Below are positions 24,387 to 32,339 of a stretch of DNA of 64,000 nt, piece by piece. The notes under the pieces were generated by a model. It was not told the origin of the DNA. It saw only the letters and a list, made by a program, of their open reading frames with translations, and made no database searches. The DNA lies in contig NZ_FXTC01000002.1 of NCBI RefSeq assembly GCF_900182655.1, positions 248,001 through 312,000 on the forward strand. Reading direction: 5' to 3'. Position numbers and translations under genes: made by a program. How positions within the stretch are numbered: position 1 is the stretch's first letter; the number at the start of each line of letters is the position of its first letter. The stretch is from Chryseobacterium rhizoplanae (GTDB lineage: Bacteria > Bacteroidota > Bacteroidia > Flavobacteriales > Weeksellaceae).

Positions 24387-26225
24387 ATGAACCAATATAT
24401 TAAAATACTGAAGTTCGCAAGACCTCACCAAAAATACATCTACGGAAGTTTGTTTTTCAACCTTATGTATTCTGTATTTCAGATTGCTTCCCTTGGGACT
24501 ATTCTACCGGTTTTGGGGATGCTTTTCGGAACCATAGAGGCTAAAAAATACAGTCATCCTCCTGTTTATTCAGGAGAGATTTTAGATTTTTTCTCTTATG
24601 CAAAAGAATATGCCAATTATTACGTTCAGACTTTAGTAACTGAGCATGGAGCCCTTAATGTTTTGGCATGGCTTTGCGTGATAACGGCTTTTATGTTTTT
24701 ACTGAGAAATCTTTTCAGATATTTAGGTTCATTTTTACTGATCAATTATCGTGTAGGGGTTACTAAAGACCTTCGTGGAGCGATGTACAGAAAGATTCTT
24801 GCTTTACCTGTTTCCTTTTTTACGGAAAGCAGAAAGGGAGATCTGATGTCCCGTATGTCAAATGACGTGGGTGAAGTAGAAGGTAATATATTGGGAAGTT
24901 TAGTGGAATTAATCAATGCACCTTTCATGTTGATAAGCACATTGGTAACTCTTTTCTTCTTAAGTACCGAGATGACTCTTTTCTCACTTCTGGTATTACC
25001 TGTAATGGGAACGATGATTGCTTTAATAGGAAAAAGCCTGAAAAAAGATTCTCATGAAGCTCAGAATGAAATGGGAACTATTTTTTCAATTGTAGATGAA
25101 ACATTGAAGTCTACAAAAGTGATTAAGATCTTCAGTGCCGAAAAAATAATGGACAACCGTTTTATGCAGTCCATGCAGAGATGGATCAACAGTTCCATAA
25201 GATTAGGTAGAAAAAAAGAACTGGCATCTCCGATGAGCGAATTTTTAGGTTCGGTTACGTTCTTAATTATCGCCTGGTATGGTGGAAAACAAATTATTGT
25301 AGAACAAAGTATTTCACCAGCTGACTTCTTGGTTTTCCTGGGGATTTTCTTCCAGATTTTACCTCCTGTGAAAAGTTTGTCACAATCAATTTCGAATGTA
25401 CAGAAGGGAGAAGCTTCTCTTGAAAGAGTATTAGCCATTCTGGATGCTGATGTAAAAATTGATGAAATAGCAAATCCTGTTTCTATCTCAACGCTAAATA
25501 GTTCAATCGAGTTTAATAATATTGGTTTTTACTACGATAAAGACCATACCATCCTTAAAAACTTCTCACTTTCTATTCCAAAAGGCAAAACAGTTGCTCT
25601 TGTTGGGCAAAGTGGAAGTGGTAAAACAACCATTGCCAATCTTTTAGCAAGGTTCTATGATGTTTCTGAAGGAGAAATCATGATTGACGGCACGAATATT
25701 AAACATTTAAAATTAAATGAATACCGCAAGCTTCTGGGTATGGTAACCCAGGAATCTGTATTATTCAATGATTCCGTTTACAATAATATTCTGATGGGTA
25801 AACCTGATGCTACAAGAGAAGAAGTGATTGCTGCCGCAAAAATTGCCAATGCAGATGCATTTATCACAAGACTTCCTGAAGGATATGATTCCAATATCGG
25901 AGATGATGGAGGTAAGCTTTCCGGAGGTCAGAAGCAGAGAGTTTCTATTGCGAGAGCTGTATTGAAAAATCCACCAATTATGATTCTGGATGAAGCAACC
26001 TCTGCACTGGATACGGAATCTGAAAGATTTGTACAGGATGCACTGGAGAAAATGATGGAAAACAGAACTTCCCTGGTAATTGCCCACCGTCTTTCAACGA
26101 TTCAGAAAGCAGACTGGATCGTAGTGATGGAAAAAGGTGATATTGTAGAACAGGGAACACATCATGACCTGATCGCTAAAAAAGGAATGTATAACAAACT
26201 TGTTGAACTTCAAAACTTCGACTAA
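24387..26225 (+). CDS. ABC exporter, MsbA-like half-transporter (permease-ATPase fusion)
   Basis: Homodimeric inner-membrane exporter of 612 aa. The N-terminal six-helix transmembrane domain (about 18-340) is followed by an ATPase domain with Walker A GQSGSGKT (407-414), signature LSGGQKQR, Walker B IMILDEATSALD and the H-loop IAHRLSTI. The architecture matches lipid A/phospholipid flippases of the MsbA type and multidrug exporters; in Bacteroidota this conserved single copy is often named for lipid A export, but the substrate is inferred. The small DUF1801-like gene follows 18 bp downstream, probably in the same transcript. Confidence 0.9.
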   Translation: MNQYIKILKFARPHQKYIYGSLFFNLMYSVFQIASLGTILPVLGMLFGTIEAKKYSHPPVYSGEILDFFSYAKEYANYYVQTLVTEHGALNVLAWLCVITAFMFLLRNLFRYLGSFLLINYRVGVTKDLRGAMYRKILALPVSFFTESRKGDLMSRMSNDVGEVEGNILGSLVELINAPFMLISTLVTLFFLSTEMTLFSLLVLPVMGTMIALIGKSLKKDSHEAQNEMGTIFSIVDETLKSTKVIKIFSAEKIMDNRFMQSMQRWINSSIRLGRKKELASPMSEFLGSVTFLIIAWYGGKQIIVEQSISPADFLVFLGIFFQILPPVKSLSQSISNVQKGEASLERVLAILDADVKIDEIANPVSISTLNSSIEFNNIGFYYDKDHTILKNFSLSIPKGKTVALVGQSGSGKTTIANLLARFYDVSEGEIMIDGTNIKHLKLNEYRKLLGMVTQESVLFNDSVYNNILMGKPDATREEVIAAAKIANADAFITRLPEGYDSNIGDDGGKLSGGQKQRVSIARAVLKNPPIMILDEATSALDTESERFVQDALEKMMENRTSLVIAHRLSTIQKADWIVVMEKGDIVEQGTHHDLIAKKGMYNKLVELQNFD

Positions 26226-26243
26226 GATTTTAATTTAATTAAA

Positions 26244-26591
26244 ATGAACCCCATACAAGAGTATTTCTACAGAATCGAAGAGCCTGAGAGAAGTACTCTT
26301 TTATTTTTACGTGATTCTATTTTAGCCTCCGATCCCGAAAACATTACGGAAACATTCAGTTTCGGGCTTCCTTTTATCAAGTACAAAAAGAAAATGCTGT
26401 GCTATTTTTATTACAGCAAAAAATACAAGAAACATTATATCAGCTTTTACCACGGTGACAAACTTGATTATCCGGAGCTGATTATGGATGGCAGAAAGAA
26501 GTTTAAAATCCTCTTGATTGATCCTGAAGAAAATCTTCCGGTAGAATTCATAGTAAGCCTCACGGAAGAGATTAAAAAGTATATAAAATAA
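26244..26591 (+). CDS. DUF1801-like small protein
   Basis: Cytoplasmic protein of 115 aa with the pattern of YdhG/DUF1801 proteins: an N-terminal helical stretch (PIQEYFYRIEEPERSTLLFLRD), TETFSFGLPFIKYKKKMLCYF and ISFYHGDKLDYPEL. Related proteins have been proposed as iron chaperones without firm proof. It is translated directly after the ABC exporter. Family membership moderately certain; function unknown. Confidence 0.68.
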   Translation: MNPIQEYFYRIEEPERSTLLFLRDSILASDPENITETFSFGLPFIKYKKKMLCYFYYSKKYKKHYISFYHGDKLDYPELIMDGRKKFKILLIDPEENLPVEFIVSLTEEIKKYIK

Positions 26592-26620
26592 AAAACTCCG
26601 GCACGAATCATCGTACCGGA
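26590..26620 (-). terminator. terminator of the large secreted protein gene
   Basis: CTCCGGCACGA (26595-26605) and TCGTACCGGAG (26610-26620) form an 11-bp stem with one mismatch. On the - strand it is followed by a T run, so it ends the 26641-28443 gene; the + side lacks T's. Confidence 0.75.
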
Positions 26621-26640
26621 GCCCTCTTTAAAAAACTTTA

Positions 26641-28443
26641 TCATTGTGTGTTTATTCCACTGAATTCAGCCTGTTTGATTGCCCAAGCGATCATATTGGC
26701 AAAAAGAATCGAATTCTGCACCTGCATTGATCCTGTTGCATATCCGTTTCCCGCATATCCGTAAGAAGATTTCTGAACCGGGAAATACCCTCCCGAACCC
26801 GGTGCTACAAAAGGTTCAATGGTATTGCTTGTATATTGATTTCCATTCGCATTTTCATTACTTAAAAAACCACCATCGCCAAACCATATAAAGTTTAAAC
26901 TGGTATTTCTTAATCCCGAAATTCCTGTTCTTACCGTTGTACTGTTGATTGGCTGAGCATAGCTATAAGGAACAAATCCACTTGTCAATCCGGAAATATT
27001 GACAGTTGTAGAGGCATCCTCCCCCCAGTTTTTACCTCTTACATCCCCAAAAGGTCCGTTAAGGATAGGATCATCAGAATTGGTAAGAGCATAAACAGAA
27101 CCTGCACTGCCTCCATAAGAAGCTGAAATGGTAGGATCAGAGAATATTCCTCTGAATAAGTTCTGCGCCGTACCTGTATCATCTGTCATGGCAATTACAA
27201 CTCCTTTTTTATTAAGATAAGAAGCAATATAACCTGCATCTGTAGCATTAGGTGTATAGTTATAGCCAATGACAACAATATCGGGCTTATTATTAAGAGC
27301 TGTCTGAAGAGCTGCTGATGAAGGTGAGTTTCCTAAAGATATATGGGTAAAACCTTCATATTTGACAATACTTGAGGCTGTTATTCCAAAATTCGTCGGA
27401 GCATCCATCAGACTTCGTGAAGGACCGGTGTAAGCACTATATCCGTAAGCTGTTTCTAATCCTATATGAAGTACTGTCTTCTTAGGAATTACAACCACTA
27501 CATTTACAGAGCAGGTTGTAGATACTCCTCCCTGGCTGTCTGAAGTGATAGTGATCGTTTTCACCGATGTAGAAGATGGTGTTCCTGTTCCGCCTAATGT
27601 TATATTTTGATTTCCTGTAGCTGTAAATGTTCCTGATCCACTGAAAGAAATTCCGTCAACTGTATTGGATGTAATGGTGTAGCTTCCTAATGTTGAAACA
27701 TTCACCGGTAACGTAATGGTATTGGACGCAGTAAGAGCCGTTCCTACTTTGTACACGCCATTTACTGTTGCATTTCCACAGCTCATGGTATATGTTCCTG
27801 CAGGACTCAATACCGTAATTGAGATCGCCGGAGTACAGGTAACAGCAGCTCCATTGGCTTCAAGTGATACGTTATCTATCTGGATATTCTGAGGAGTTCC
27901 CTGTCCCGGAATCTGTATCGTTTGTGTTCCGGTATTCAAAAACACTCCCGTTCCGTAAAAGTTATATCCGTTTGTTGTAGTTCCGGAAATCGTGTAGTTG
28001 CCAACTTTTGTAACGTTGACCGTTATAGTCAGATAATTAGAATTCGTAAGCTCTTTTCCTTTTACATAGCTTCCCATTGCTTTAGATGTGGAGCAATCTA
28101 TAGTAAAAACAGATTTTCCCATCTGCCCGCAGACACTTTTCCATTCGTTATCCGCAAGACTCCAGTAATTAAAACAATCTTCTGTAGTATTATAAACTGT
28201 CAGTCCGTCATCTTTGGATTGATTAATTACAATAGCATTTCGTTGTGCTTCCGTAAGCCGTGGAATCAGCACTCCTTTGTTGTTATTTCCTGAGATAACA
28301 TCCAAAACAGAATTAGCATTAGGGGTAGTAGTATTAATTCCTACCGCTCCATTATTAGCTTGTGAATAAAATTGTCCAAAGGCAAAGAGCAACGCTATCA
28401 GTAAGACCTTGATTGGGGGAATTGTAAATTTTGTTTCCATCAT
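26641..28443 (-). CDS. large secreted protein with two Ig-like repeats and C-terminal ThuA/GATase-like region
   Basis: Exported protein of 600 aa, function unknown. A signal segment (about 12-28, FGQFYSQA) is followed by the motif AVGINTTTPNANSVLDV (about 33-49), common at the start of Bacteroidota surface proteins. Two tandem beta-sandwich repeats follow (about 115-210 and 215-318), sharing the pattern YTI(S/T)..T..G..F.G.G.F...G.Q.I...G.GTP. The C-terminal 270 residues (KKTVLHIGLETAYGYS..., PDIVVIGYNY, KKGVVIAMTDDTG, VRGKNWGEDAS, FIWFGDGGF) look like a flavodoxin/glutamine-amidotransferase-type fold. No T9SS tail is seen. A complete promoter and a conserved 32-bp site shared with the adjacent regulator gene lie upstream. 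Confidence 0.78.
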   Translation of the reverse strand: MMETKFTIPPIKVLLIALLFAFGQFYSQANNGAVGINTTTPNANSVLDVISGNNNKGVLIPRLTEAQRNAIVINQSKDDGLTVYNTTEDCFNYWSLADNEWKSVCGQMGKSVFTIDCSTSKAMGSYVKGKELTNSNYLTITVNVTKVGNYTISGTTTNGYNFYGTGVFLNTGTQTIQIPGQGTPQNIQIDNVSLEANGAAVTCTPAISITVLSPAGTYTMSCGNATVNGVYKVGTALTASNTITLPVNVSTLGSYTITSNTVDGISFSGSGTFTATGNQNITLGGTGTPSSTSVKTITITSDSQGGVSTTCSVNVVVVIPKKTVLHIGLETAYGYSAYTGPSRSLMDAPTNFGITASSIVKYEGFTHISLGNSPSSAALQTALNNKPDIVVIGYNYTPNATDAGYIASYLNKKGVVIAMTDDTGTAQNLFRGIFSDPTISASYGGSAGSVYALTNSDDPILNGPFGDVRGKNWGEDASTTVNISGLTSGFVPYSYAQPINSTTVRTGISGLRNTSLNFIWFGDGGFLSNENANGNQYTSNTIEPFVAPGSGGYFPVQKSSYGYAGNGYATGSMQVQNSILFANMIAWAIKQAEFSGINTQ

Positions 28444-28499
28444 TTTAAAGTTATAATTGTTTAATGATTAAAATTTTTGACTAAGTCATTTAACCATCA

Positions 28500-28527
28500 C
28501 AAAATTATAACCCTCAGGCAATTACAA
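28500..28527 (-). promoter_or_regulatory. promoter of the large secreted protein gene (TTG-N17-TAATTTTG)
   Basis: On the - strand the -33 TTG is at 28525-28527 and the -7 TAATTTTG at 28500-28507. The expected start is near 28495, with a leader of about 50 nt. Confidence 0.75.
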
Positions 28528-28539
28528 ATTAATTCTCAC

Positions 28540-28571
28540 TACGCAATACTACTCACGCGTAGTAAAACTCA
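28540..28571 (-). promoter_or_regulatory. conserved 32-bp operator, copy 1
   Basis: This 32-bp stretch matches 29947-29978 at 29 of 32 positions. It contains the 7-bp inverted repeat ACTACGC (28538-28544)/GCGTAGT (28557-28563) and lies 12 bp upstream of the -33 box, the usual place for an activator. Confidence 0.65.
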
Positions 28572-28638
28572 CAAAAACAAAAATACCTCCCCACCAGTGC
28601 CCAACATTATGTATGAGTAACAAAAATCAAAATTTTGT

Positions 28639-29631
28639 CTAAATTTTAATCAAAAAGCTGTTGATATTGATCTCAGAGGAGATATTAAGTTTTTTTCTAA
28701 TCCTGTATTTTTTACTCTCCACAGCCCGAATGCTGTTATTAGTACACTGCGCTATTTTCTTGGTATCAAAATCAAGCTTCATCAAAGCACAGAAATACAG
28801 TTCAGAATGAATAAGGTTAGGATTTATTTTTAAAACATCGGGTATAAAATGAGGGAAAAATACCTGGAATTTTTCAAAAAACATGGGAGAATTACTTTCT
28901 GCCAGGCTTAAAATCTCCTCAATATTCTCTTCTGAAAGATGGTTGATAAACATTTGATGTTTCATCAGTTCCGTATTTGTTTTTACCAGATCTTTAATGG
29001 TAGAATCTTTCTCTTTTTTATCAGAAATCAAGCCATGAATCAGCGCATCTTTCTGAGTAATAAAAACGATATCCATCAGGAAAGAGGCAACGGAAAATAA
29101 AATATTAAGCAACTTTATTGTTTTAAAATCCCCGGCTTCTATAAATTGACTCTTAGGCAAGAAGTCAAAATCAAAATACAGAACTACAATAAAATTAATA
29201 CTGATCATAAATGTAATGAAAAAGATGGCAAAAGCATCTTTTTTATAGTTCAGGAAGAATGGGACAGCAAACAAAAGACAAAAATAAAAATACTCTACCC
29301 CTGCATTTTTATAAGTATAAATATTAAAGAAATTCACTATAAAAGTCAGTAAGACAAATATAAAGAGGATAAAAGTTTTCAAGACTTTCCTAAACCGTTT
29401 TGTCTTCCCTTTTAGTGCCATTAGAAACAACCAGAAAAAGGTAATAACCGTAAGAAATGTTGAGATCAGCATATCCCCGAAAAAAGTAATAATAAAAACG
29501 GAATAAAACAGGAAGATGAGAAACAATAAAAGCAGATAACGATTAATAAGATTCAGATAGTTACTGTCAAAATCATCGTTCATTTTCTCCGTTTCATTAT
29601 TGATCATCTTATAGAAAAACTTATAAATCAT
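28639..29631 (-). CDS. membrane-anchored LuxR-type helix-turn-helix regulator
   Basis: A 330-aa protein: six or so hydrophobic helices in residues 30-210, a coiled linker (about 215-250) and a C-terminal DNA-binding domain (about 270-330). In the latter, HSELYFCALMKLDFDTKKIA and RAVESKKYRIRKKLNI match the LuxR-type HTH pattern. It has no receiver or kinase domain, so the membrane part is probably the sensor. Such regulators are frequent in Chryseobacterium-like genomes. The nearly identical 32-bp sites ahead of this gene and of the adjacent secreted protein gene suggest that it controls both. The start is uncertain: ATG codons at residues 1, 9 and 17 are all plausible. Confidence 0.8.
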   Translation of the reverse strand: MIYKFFYKMINNETEKMNDDFDSNYLNLINRYLLLLFLIFLFYSVFIITFFGDMLISTFLTVITFFWLFLMALKGKTKRFRKVLKTFILFIFVLLTFIVNFFNIYTYKNAGVEYFYFCLLFAVPFFLNYKKDAFAIFFITFMISINFIVVLYFDFDFLPKSQFIEAGDFKTIKLLNILFSVASFLMDIVFITQKDALIHGLISDKKEKDSTIKDLVKTNTELMKHQMFINHLSEENIEEILSLAESNSPMFFEKFQVFFPHFIPDVLKINPNLIHSELYFCALMKLDFDTKKIAQCTNNSIRAVESKKYRIRKKLNISSEININSFLIKI

Positions 29632-29905
29632 CGTGTAGTTTTTTTATGTTTTCACAAGCCCAGGTTGGCATTTGTACTACTGAAAGCATAAATTTTCCAA
29701 TATTAACAGCTTTTAAATAAAAACTCACAAAACAAAATATAGGTCTGTAATTTTTAGCGATAAAAGAATATGATTTGTGTTTTCCAGTTACAATTTACTA
29801 AAATCCAACATTAAAATAATCAAATAAAAAAGCATTTTTATAAAAATTAATACTGTTTGTTCTATCTCATTTAAAAGTATCAATAGCTTGTGTTTTTTTA
29901 ACAGG

Positions 29906-29913
29906 CAAAGTTA
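29906..29913 (-). promoter_or_regulatory. -7 box of the HTH regulator transcript
   Basis: TAACTTTG on the - strand is an exact TAnnTTTG match, 33 bp downstream of operator copy 2. The same element-to-box distance is 32 bp at copy 1. No TTG -33 is present. Confidence 0.55.
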
Positions 29914-29946
29914 TTTAATACAAACAAAAAAGCATTCTTTGCTATA

Positions 29947-29978
29947 TACGCAATATTACTCATGCGTAGTTAAACTCA
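29947..29978 (-). promoter_or_regulatory. conserved 32-bp operator, copy 2
   Basis: Matches 28540-28571 at 29 of 32 positions (differences: two C/T and one A/T). It keeps the TACGC...GCGTA core, but the outer inverted-repeat bases are lost on one side. Confidence 0.65.
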
Positions 29979-30011
29979 AAATGAGCAGATTACTCTTTCT
30001 ATCCATCAAAT

Positions 30012-30040
30012 AAAAAAGAGAGCCATGAAGGCTCTCTTTT
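30012..30040 (-). terminator. terminator of the LUD-cdsA-psd operon
   Basis: AAAAGAGAGCC (30014-30024), loop ATGAA, GGCTCTCTTTT (30030-30040); on the - strand a T run follows the stem. Confidence 0.88.
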
Positions 30041-30062
30041 CAGTTTATATTCGATAAGAATC

Positions 30063-30719
30063 TTAATTTTCTTTCAGTTTGGCAATAACATCCAAACCTC
30101 CTTTTGTAATATCTCCGATCTTACAGATAATCTCAGTGTCCAAAGGCAGGAATACATCCATTCTGGACCCGAATTTAATAAATCCGAACTCATGCCCGGC
30201 TTTTGCTTTATCACCTTCATTACAATAGAAAACAATCCTTCTTGCCACATATCCGGCAATCTGTCTGAAAACTACTTTATGATGGGTTAAAGTTTGTACG
30301 GCTACAGTGGTTCTCTCATTTTCTGTAGAAGACTTTTCATGCCAGGCTACCAGATATTTTCCCGGATGGTACTTTTTGTAAATCACCTCACCCGAAACCG
30401 GATATCTGCAGATGTGAACATTCAGCGGGGACATAAAAATAGAAACCTGAATGGCTTTCCCTTTTATAAATTCATCTTCATCCACTTCTTTGATCATTAC
30501 CACTTTTCCGTCCACCGGAGCGATCACGTTTTCTTTATGATCCAGGATATTACGATCCGGAACTCTGAAAAACCAGAAAACTAAACTGTAAATAACCAAC
30601 AAAGGCATAATGATCAGCAGGGACCATATTTTAAGGAAATAAATTGCTAAAGCTCCCAAAATAATAAAAAGTATGGTCGCAACGGTAATTGTTCCTTTTG
30701 ATTCTCTATGTAATTTCAT
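30063..30719 (-). CDS. psd: phosphatidylserine decarboxylase (short, archaeal-like type)
   Basis: Membrane-associated pyruvoyl enzyme making phosphatidylethanolamine from phosphatidylserine, 218 aa. Two N-terminal transmembrane helices (about 12-28 and 31-50) precede the domain with IAPVDGKV (66-73), MSPLNVHICRYP and the self-cleavage motif KFGSR, where Gly184-Ser185 is the expected processing site giving the pyruvoyl group. Its position 4 bp after cdsA fits: CdsA makes CDP-diacylglycerol, the precursor of phosphatidylserine. The phosphatidylserine synthase gene is not in view. Confidence 0.95.
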   Translation of the reverse strand: MKLHRESKGTITVATILFIILGALAIYFLKIWSLLIIMPLLVIYSLVFWFFRVPDRNILDHKENVIAPVDGKVVMIKEVDEDEFIKGKAIQVSIFMSPLNVHICRYPVSGEVIYKKYHPGKYLVAWHEKSSTENERTTVAVQTLTHHKVVFRQIAGYVARRIVFYCNEGDKAKAGHEFGFIKFGSRMDVFLPLDTEIICKIGDITKGGLDVIAKLKEN

Positions 30720-30723
30720 GAGA

Positions 30724-31596
30724 CTAAATAAATTTTTCTAAAATAAAGTACAAATATACGACAGGAACGCAGATAATAAAACTATCCAGTCTGTCTAAAA
30801 CTCCCCCATGCCCCGGAATGATGTTTCCGCTGTCTTTCACACCGAAATTTCTTTTCAGTTGGCTTTCTACCAAATCGCCTAACGGAGCAAAAGCAGCCAC
30901 TAAAAATCCTACAACCATCCAGTTCCCTCTCAGTTCAGGCTGATAATGCTCAATAAAGTAGGATAAAACCAATGTAAGCACTACACCTCCCGCATATCCT
31001 TCCCATGTTTTTTTAGGGGAAATTTTAGGGGCCATTTTATGTTTGCCAAAAAACTTTCCTACCAGATAAGCAAAGGTATCGCTGCTCCAGATGAGGATAA
31101 ACAAGAATAAAACTTCCAGTGAGAAAGTATCACTATAGCTGGAGAACTTTGGCAGTCCCAATGCAAAACTGAATGGGAGCGCTACGTAAATAACGGTAAA
31201 AATAAGTTTTCCGCTGTCAAAGTATAATTCGTTGGGATATTTGAATAAAGTAACCACAGCAATCCCAATCAGAGCAAGCGCCAGTATTTCACTGAGCCTG
31301 AAATCAAAAAAGAAATCGTGGCTGAAATATCTTTTGGAAAAAATATAGAATATAAAAATGACCAATGGATATACGATCCATTTTTCATAGCCGTTTCCAA
31401 ACTTCATGATTTTAACACATTCCCAGGTTCCCACAATCAGTAACAGACTCATTAAGCCATAAAAAAGATACTGTTGTTTGATAAGGCCAGGGGCAATGTT
31501 GTTCAACAGCTGCGCTCCCAACGGAGTCGAACAAAGAATAATGACGGCTACATATACTATACCTGATACGGTTCTTTGAATGAGATTTTTATCCAA
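30724..31596 (-). CDS. cdsA: phosphatidate cytidylyltransferase
   Basis: Integral membrane enzyme (290 aa, about eight transmembrane helices) converting phosphatidate and CTP to CDP-diacylglycerol. The CdsA signature is present near the C-terminus: SPKKTWEGYAGG, APLGDLVESQLKR and the IPGHGGVLDRLDS metal-binding block. It sits between a LUD-domain gene (25 bp upstream) and psd (4 bp downstream) in one operon devoted to phospholipid synthesis. Confidence 0.96.
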   Translation of the reverse strand: MDKNLIQRTVSGIVYVAVIILCSTPLGAQLLNNIAPGLIKQQYLFYGLMSLLLIVGTWECVKIMKFGNGYEKWIVYPLVIFIFYIFSKRYFSHDFFFDFRLSEILALALIGIAVVTLFKYPNELYFDSGKLIFTVIYVALPFSFALGLPKFSSYSDTFSLEVLFLFILIWSSDTFAYLVGKFFGKHKMAPKISPKKTWEGYAGGVVLTLVLSYFIEHYQPELRGNWMVVGFLVAAFAPLGDLVESQLKRNFGVKDSGNIIPGHGGVLDRLDSFIICVPVVYLYFILEKFI

Positions 31597-31621
31597 AATT
31601 TAAAATTTAGAAGTGGTTTGC

Positions 31622-32203
31622 TTAATCTTCAAGCAGCAATAAAAACAGTTTTGTATTGGAATTGGAAGAACTGTCCATTTTCGACTGGCTTCCGCTGATG
31701 GAAGTAAGGTTCTTGATATTTCCGTTTCTTTTTATTTTTCCCATGGCATCATTCAGGTTGTTCACAATCTGAGAAACATTGGCAATGATGATAATTCTAT
31801 CAGGAAGTCTTGAAGAATGATAGTGAAGAATATTATTATGCGAAAGCATGATTCTGCCATCATAGGCGATCAGGTATTCACAAGTGATGAATGCGGCATC
31901 ATTAGACGGCTGCAGTTCTGATGTGTAAGAAGTCTTCACAACGTTCAAAAAGTTATGAAGTTCTTTATCCCAACAGAAAAGGTTGTGGATACCCTCTATT
32001 TTGATAATTTGATTTAAAGTTTGTAGAGCCTCCGCTTCATCTGCACAATAATTAAAAAATCCCCCCGAATGCGTAAATAATTGCGCAAACTTATAGTCAA
32101 GATCCGCATTTTTCAGCGAATCCCCAAGCTTCTCCAGGCTCTGTTTGTCCTCTTCTTCAGGCTGGTTGGTAAGTTTGCTTACAATCCTCTTGAATAAATT
32201 CAA
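31622..32203 (-). CDS. LUD domain (LutC/YkgG-like) protein, TTG start
   Basis: A 193-aa protein with the LUD fold pattern: EALQTLNQIIKIEGIHNLFCWD, SNDAAFITCEYLIAYDGRIMLSH, and SSRLPDRIIIIANVSQIV. LutC proteins act in lactate oxidation, but this stand-alone form linked to cdsA and ftsH is a separate Bacteroidota lineage with unknown function. The start codon is TTG (32201-32203): an in-frame stop lies three codons upstream (32210-32212) and there is no ATG before residue 150. A promoter box lies 27 bp upstream. The C-terminus is low-complexity Ser/Asn (SGSQSKMDSSSNSN). Confidence 0.78.
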   Translation of the reverse strand: MNLFKRIVSKLTNQPEEEDKQSLEKLGDSLKNADLDYKFAQLFTHSGGFFNYCADEAEALQTLNQIIKIEGIHNLFCWDKELHNFLNVVKTSYTSELQPSNDAAFITCEYLIAYDGRIMLSHNNILHYHSSRLPDRIIIIANVSQIVNNLNDAMGKIKRNGNIKNLTSISGSQSKMDSSSNSNTKLFLLLLED

Positions 32204-32230
32204 CTTAATCTATTTTTAGTCAACTTTATA

Positions 32231-32263
32231 CAAAAATAGAAAATAAATTACAATAGAGTCCAA
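32231..32263 (-). promoter_or_regulatory. promoter of the LUD-cdsA-psd operon (TTG-N22-TATTTTTG)
   Basis: On the - strand the -7 TATTTTTG is at 32231-32238 and a TTG at 32261-32263, spacing 22 bp. The transcription start would fall about 20 nt before the TTG start codon. Confidence 0.6.
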
Positions 32264-32281
32264 AATATCTCTTTAAATATG

Positions 32282-32316
32282 AAAAAACCTGACAATTTTG
32301 GAATTGTCAGGTTTTT
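32282..32316. terminator. strong bidirectional-type terminator after ftsH
   Basis: AAAACCTGACAATT (32284-32297), loop TTGG, AATTGTCAGGTTTT (32302-32315): a perfect 14-bp stem. It separates the rsfS-ftsH unit from the LUD operon. Confidence 0.92.
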
Positions 32317-32339
32317 ATAAGGTTTATTTTTTAAGAATC

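Larger units (their letters stand above)
29632..30062. other. 431-bp intergenic region upstream of the HTH regulator
   Basis: From right to left it holds the psd terminator (30014-30040), the second 32-bp operator (29947-29978), a perfect -7 box (29906-29913, - strand), and about 270 bp of A/T-rich leader to the regulator gene. Within the leader a 22-codon ORF on the - strand (29689 to 29621, starting MLSVVQMPTWACENI) overlaps the regulator start out of frame. I have no evidence that it is translated. Confidence 0.5.
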
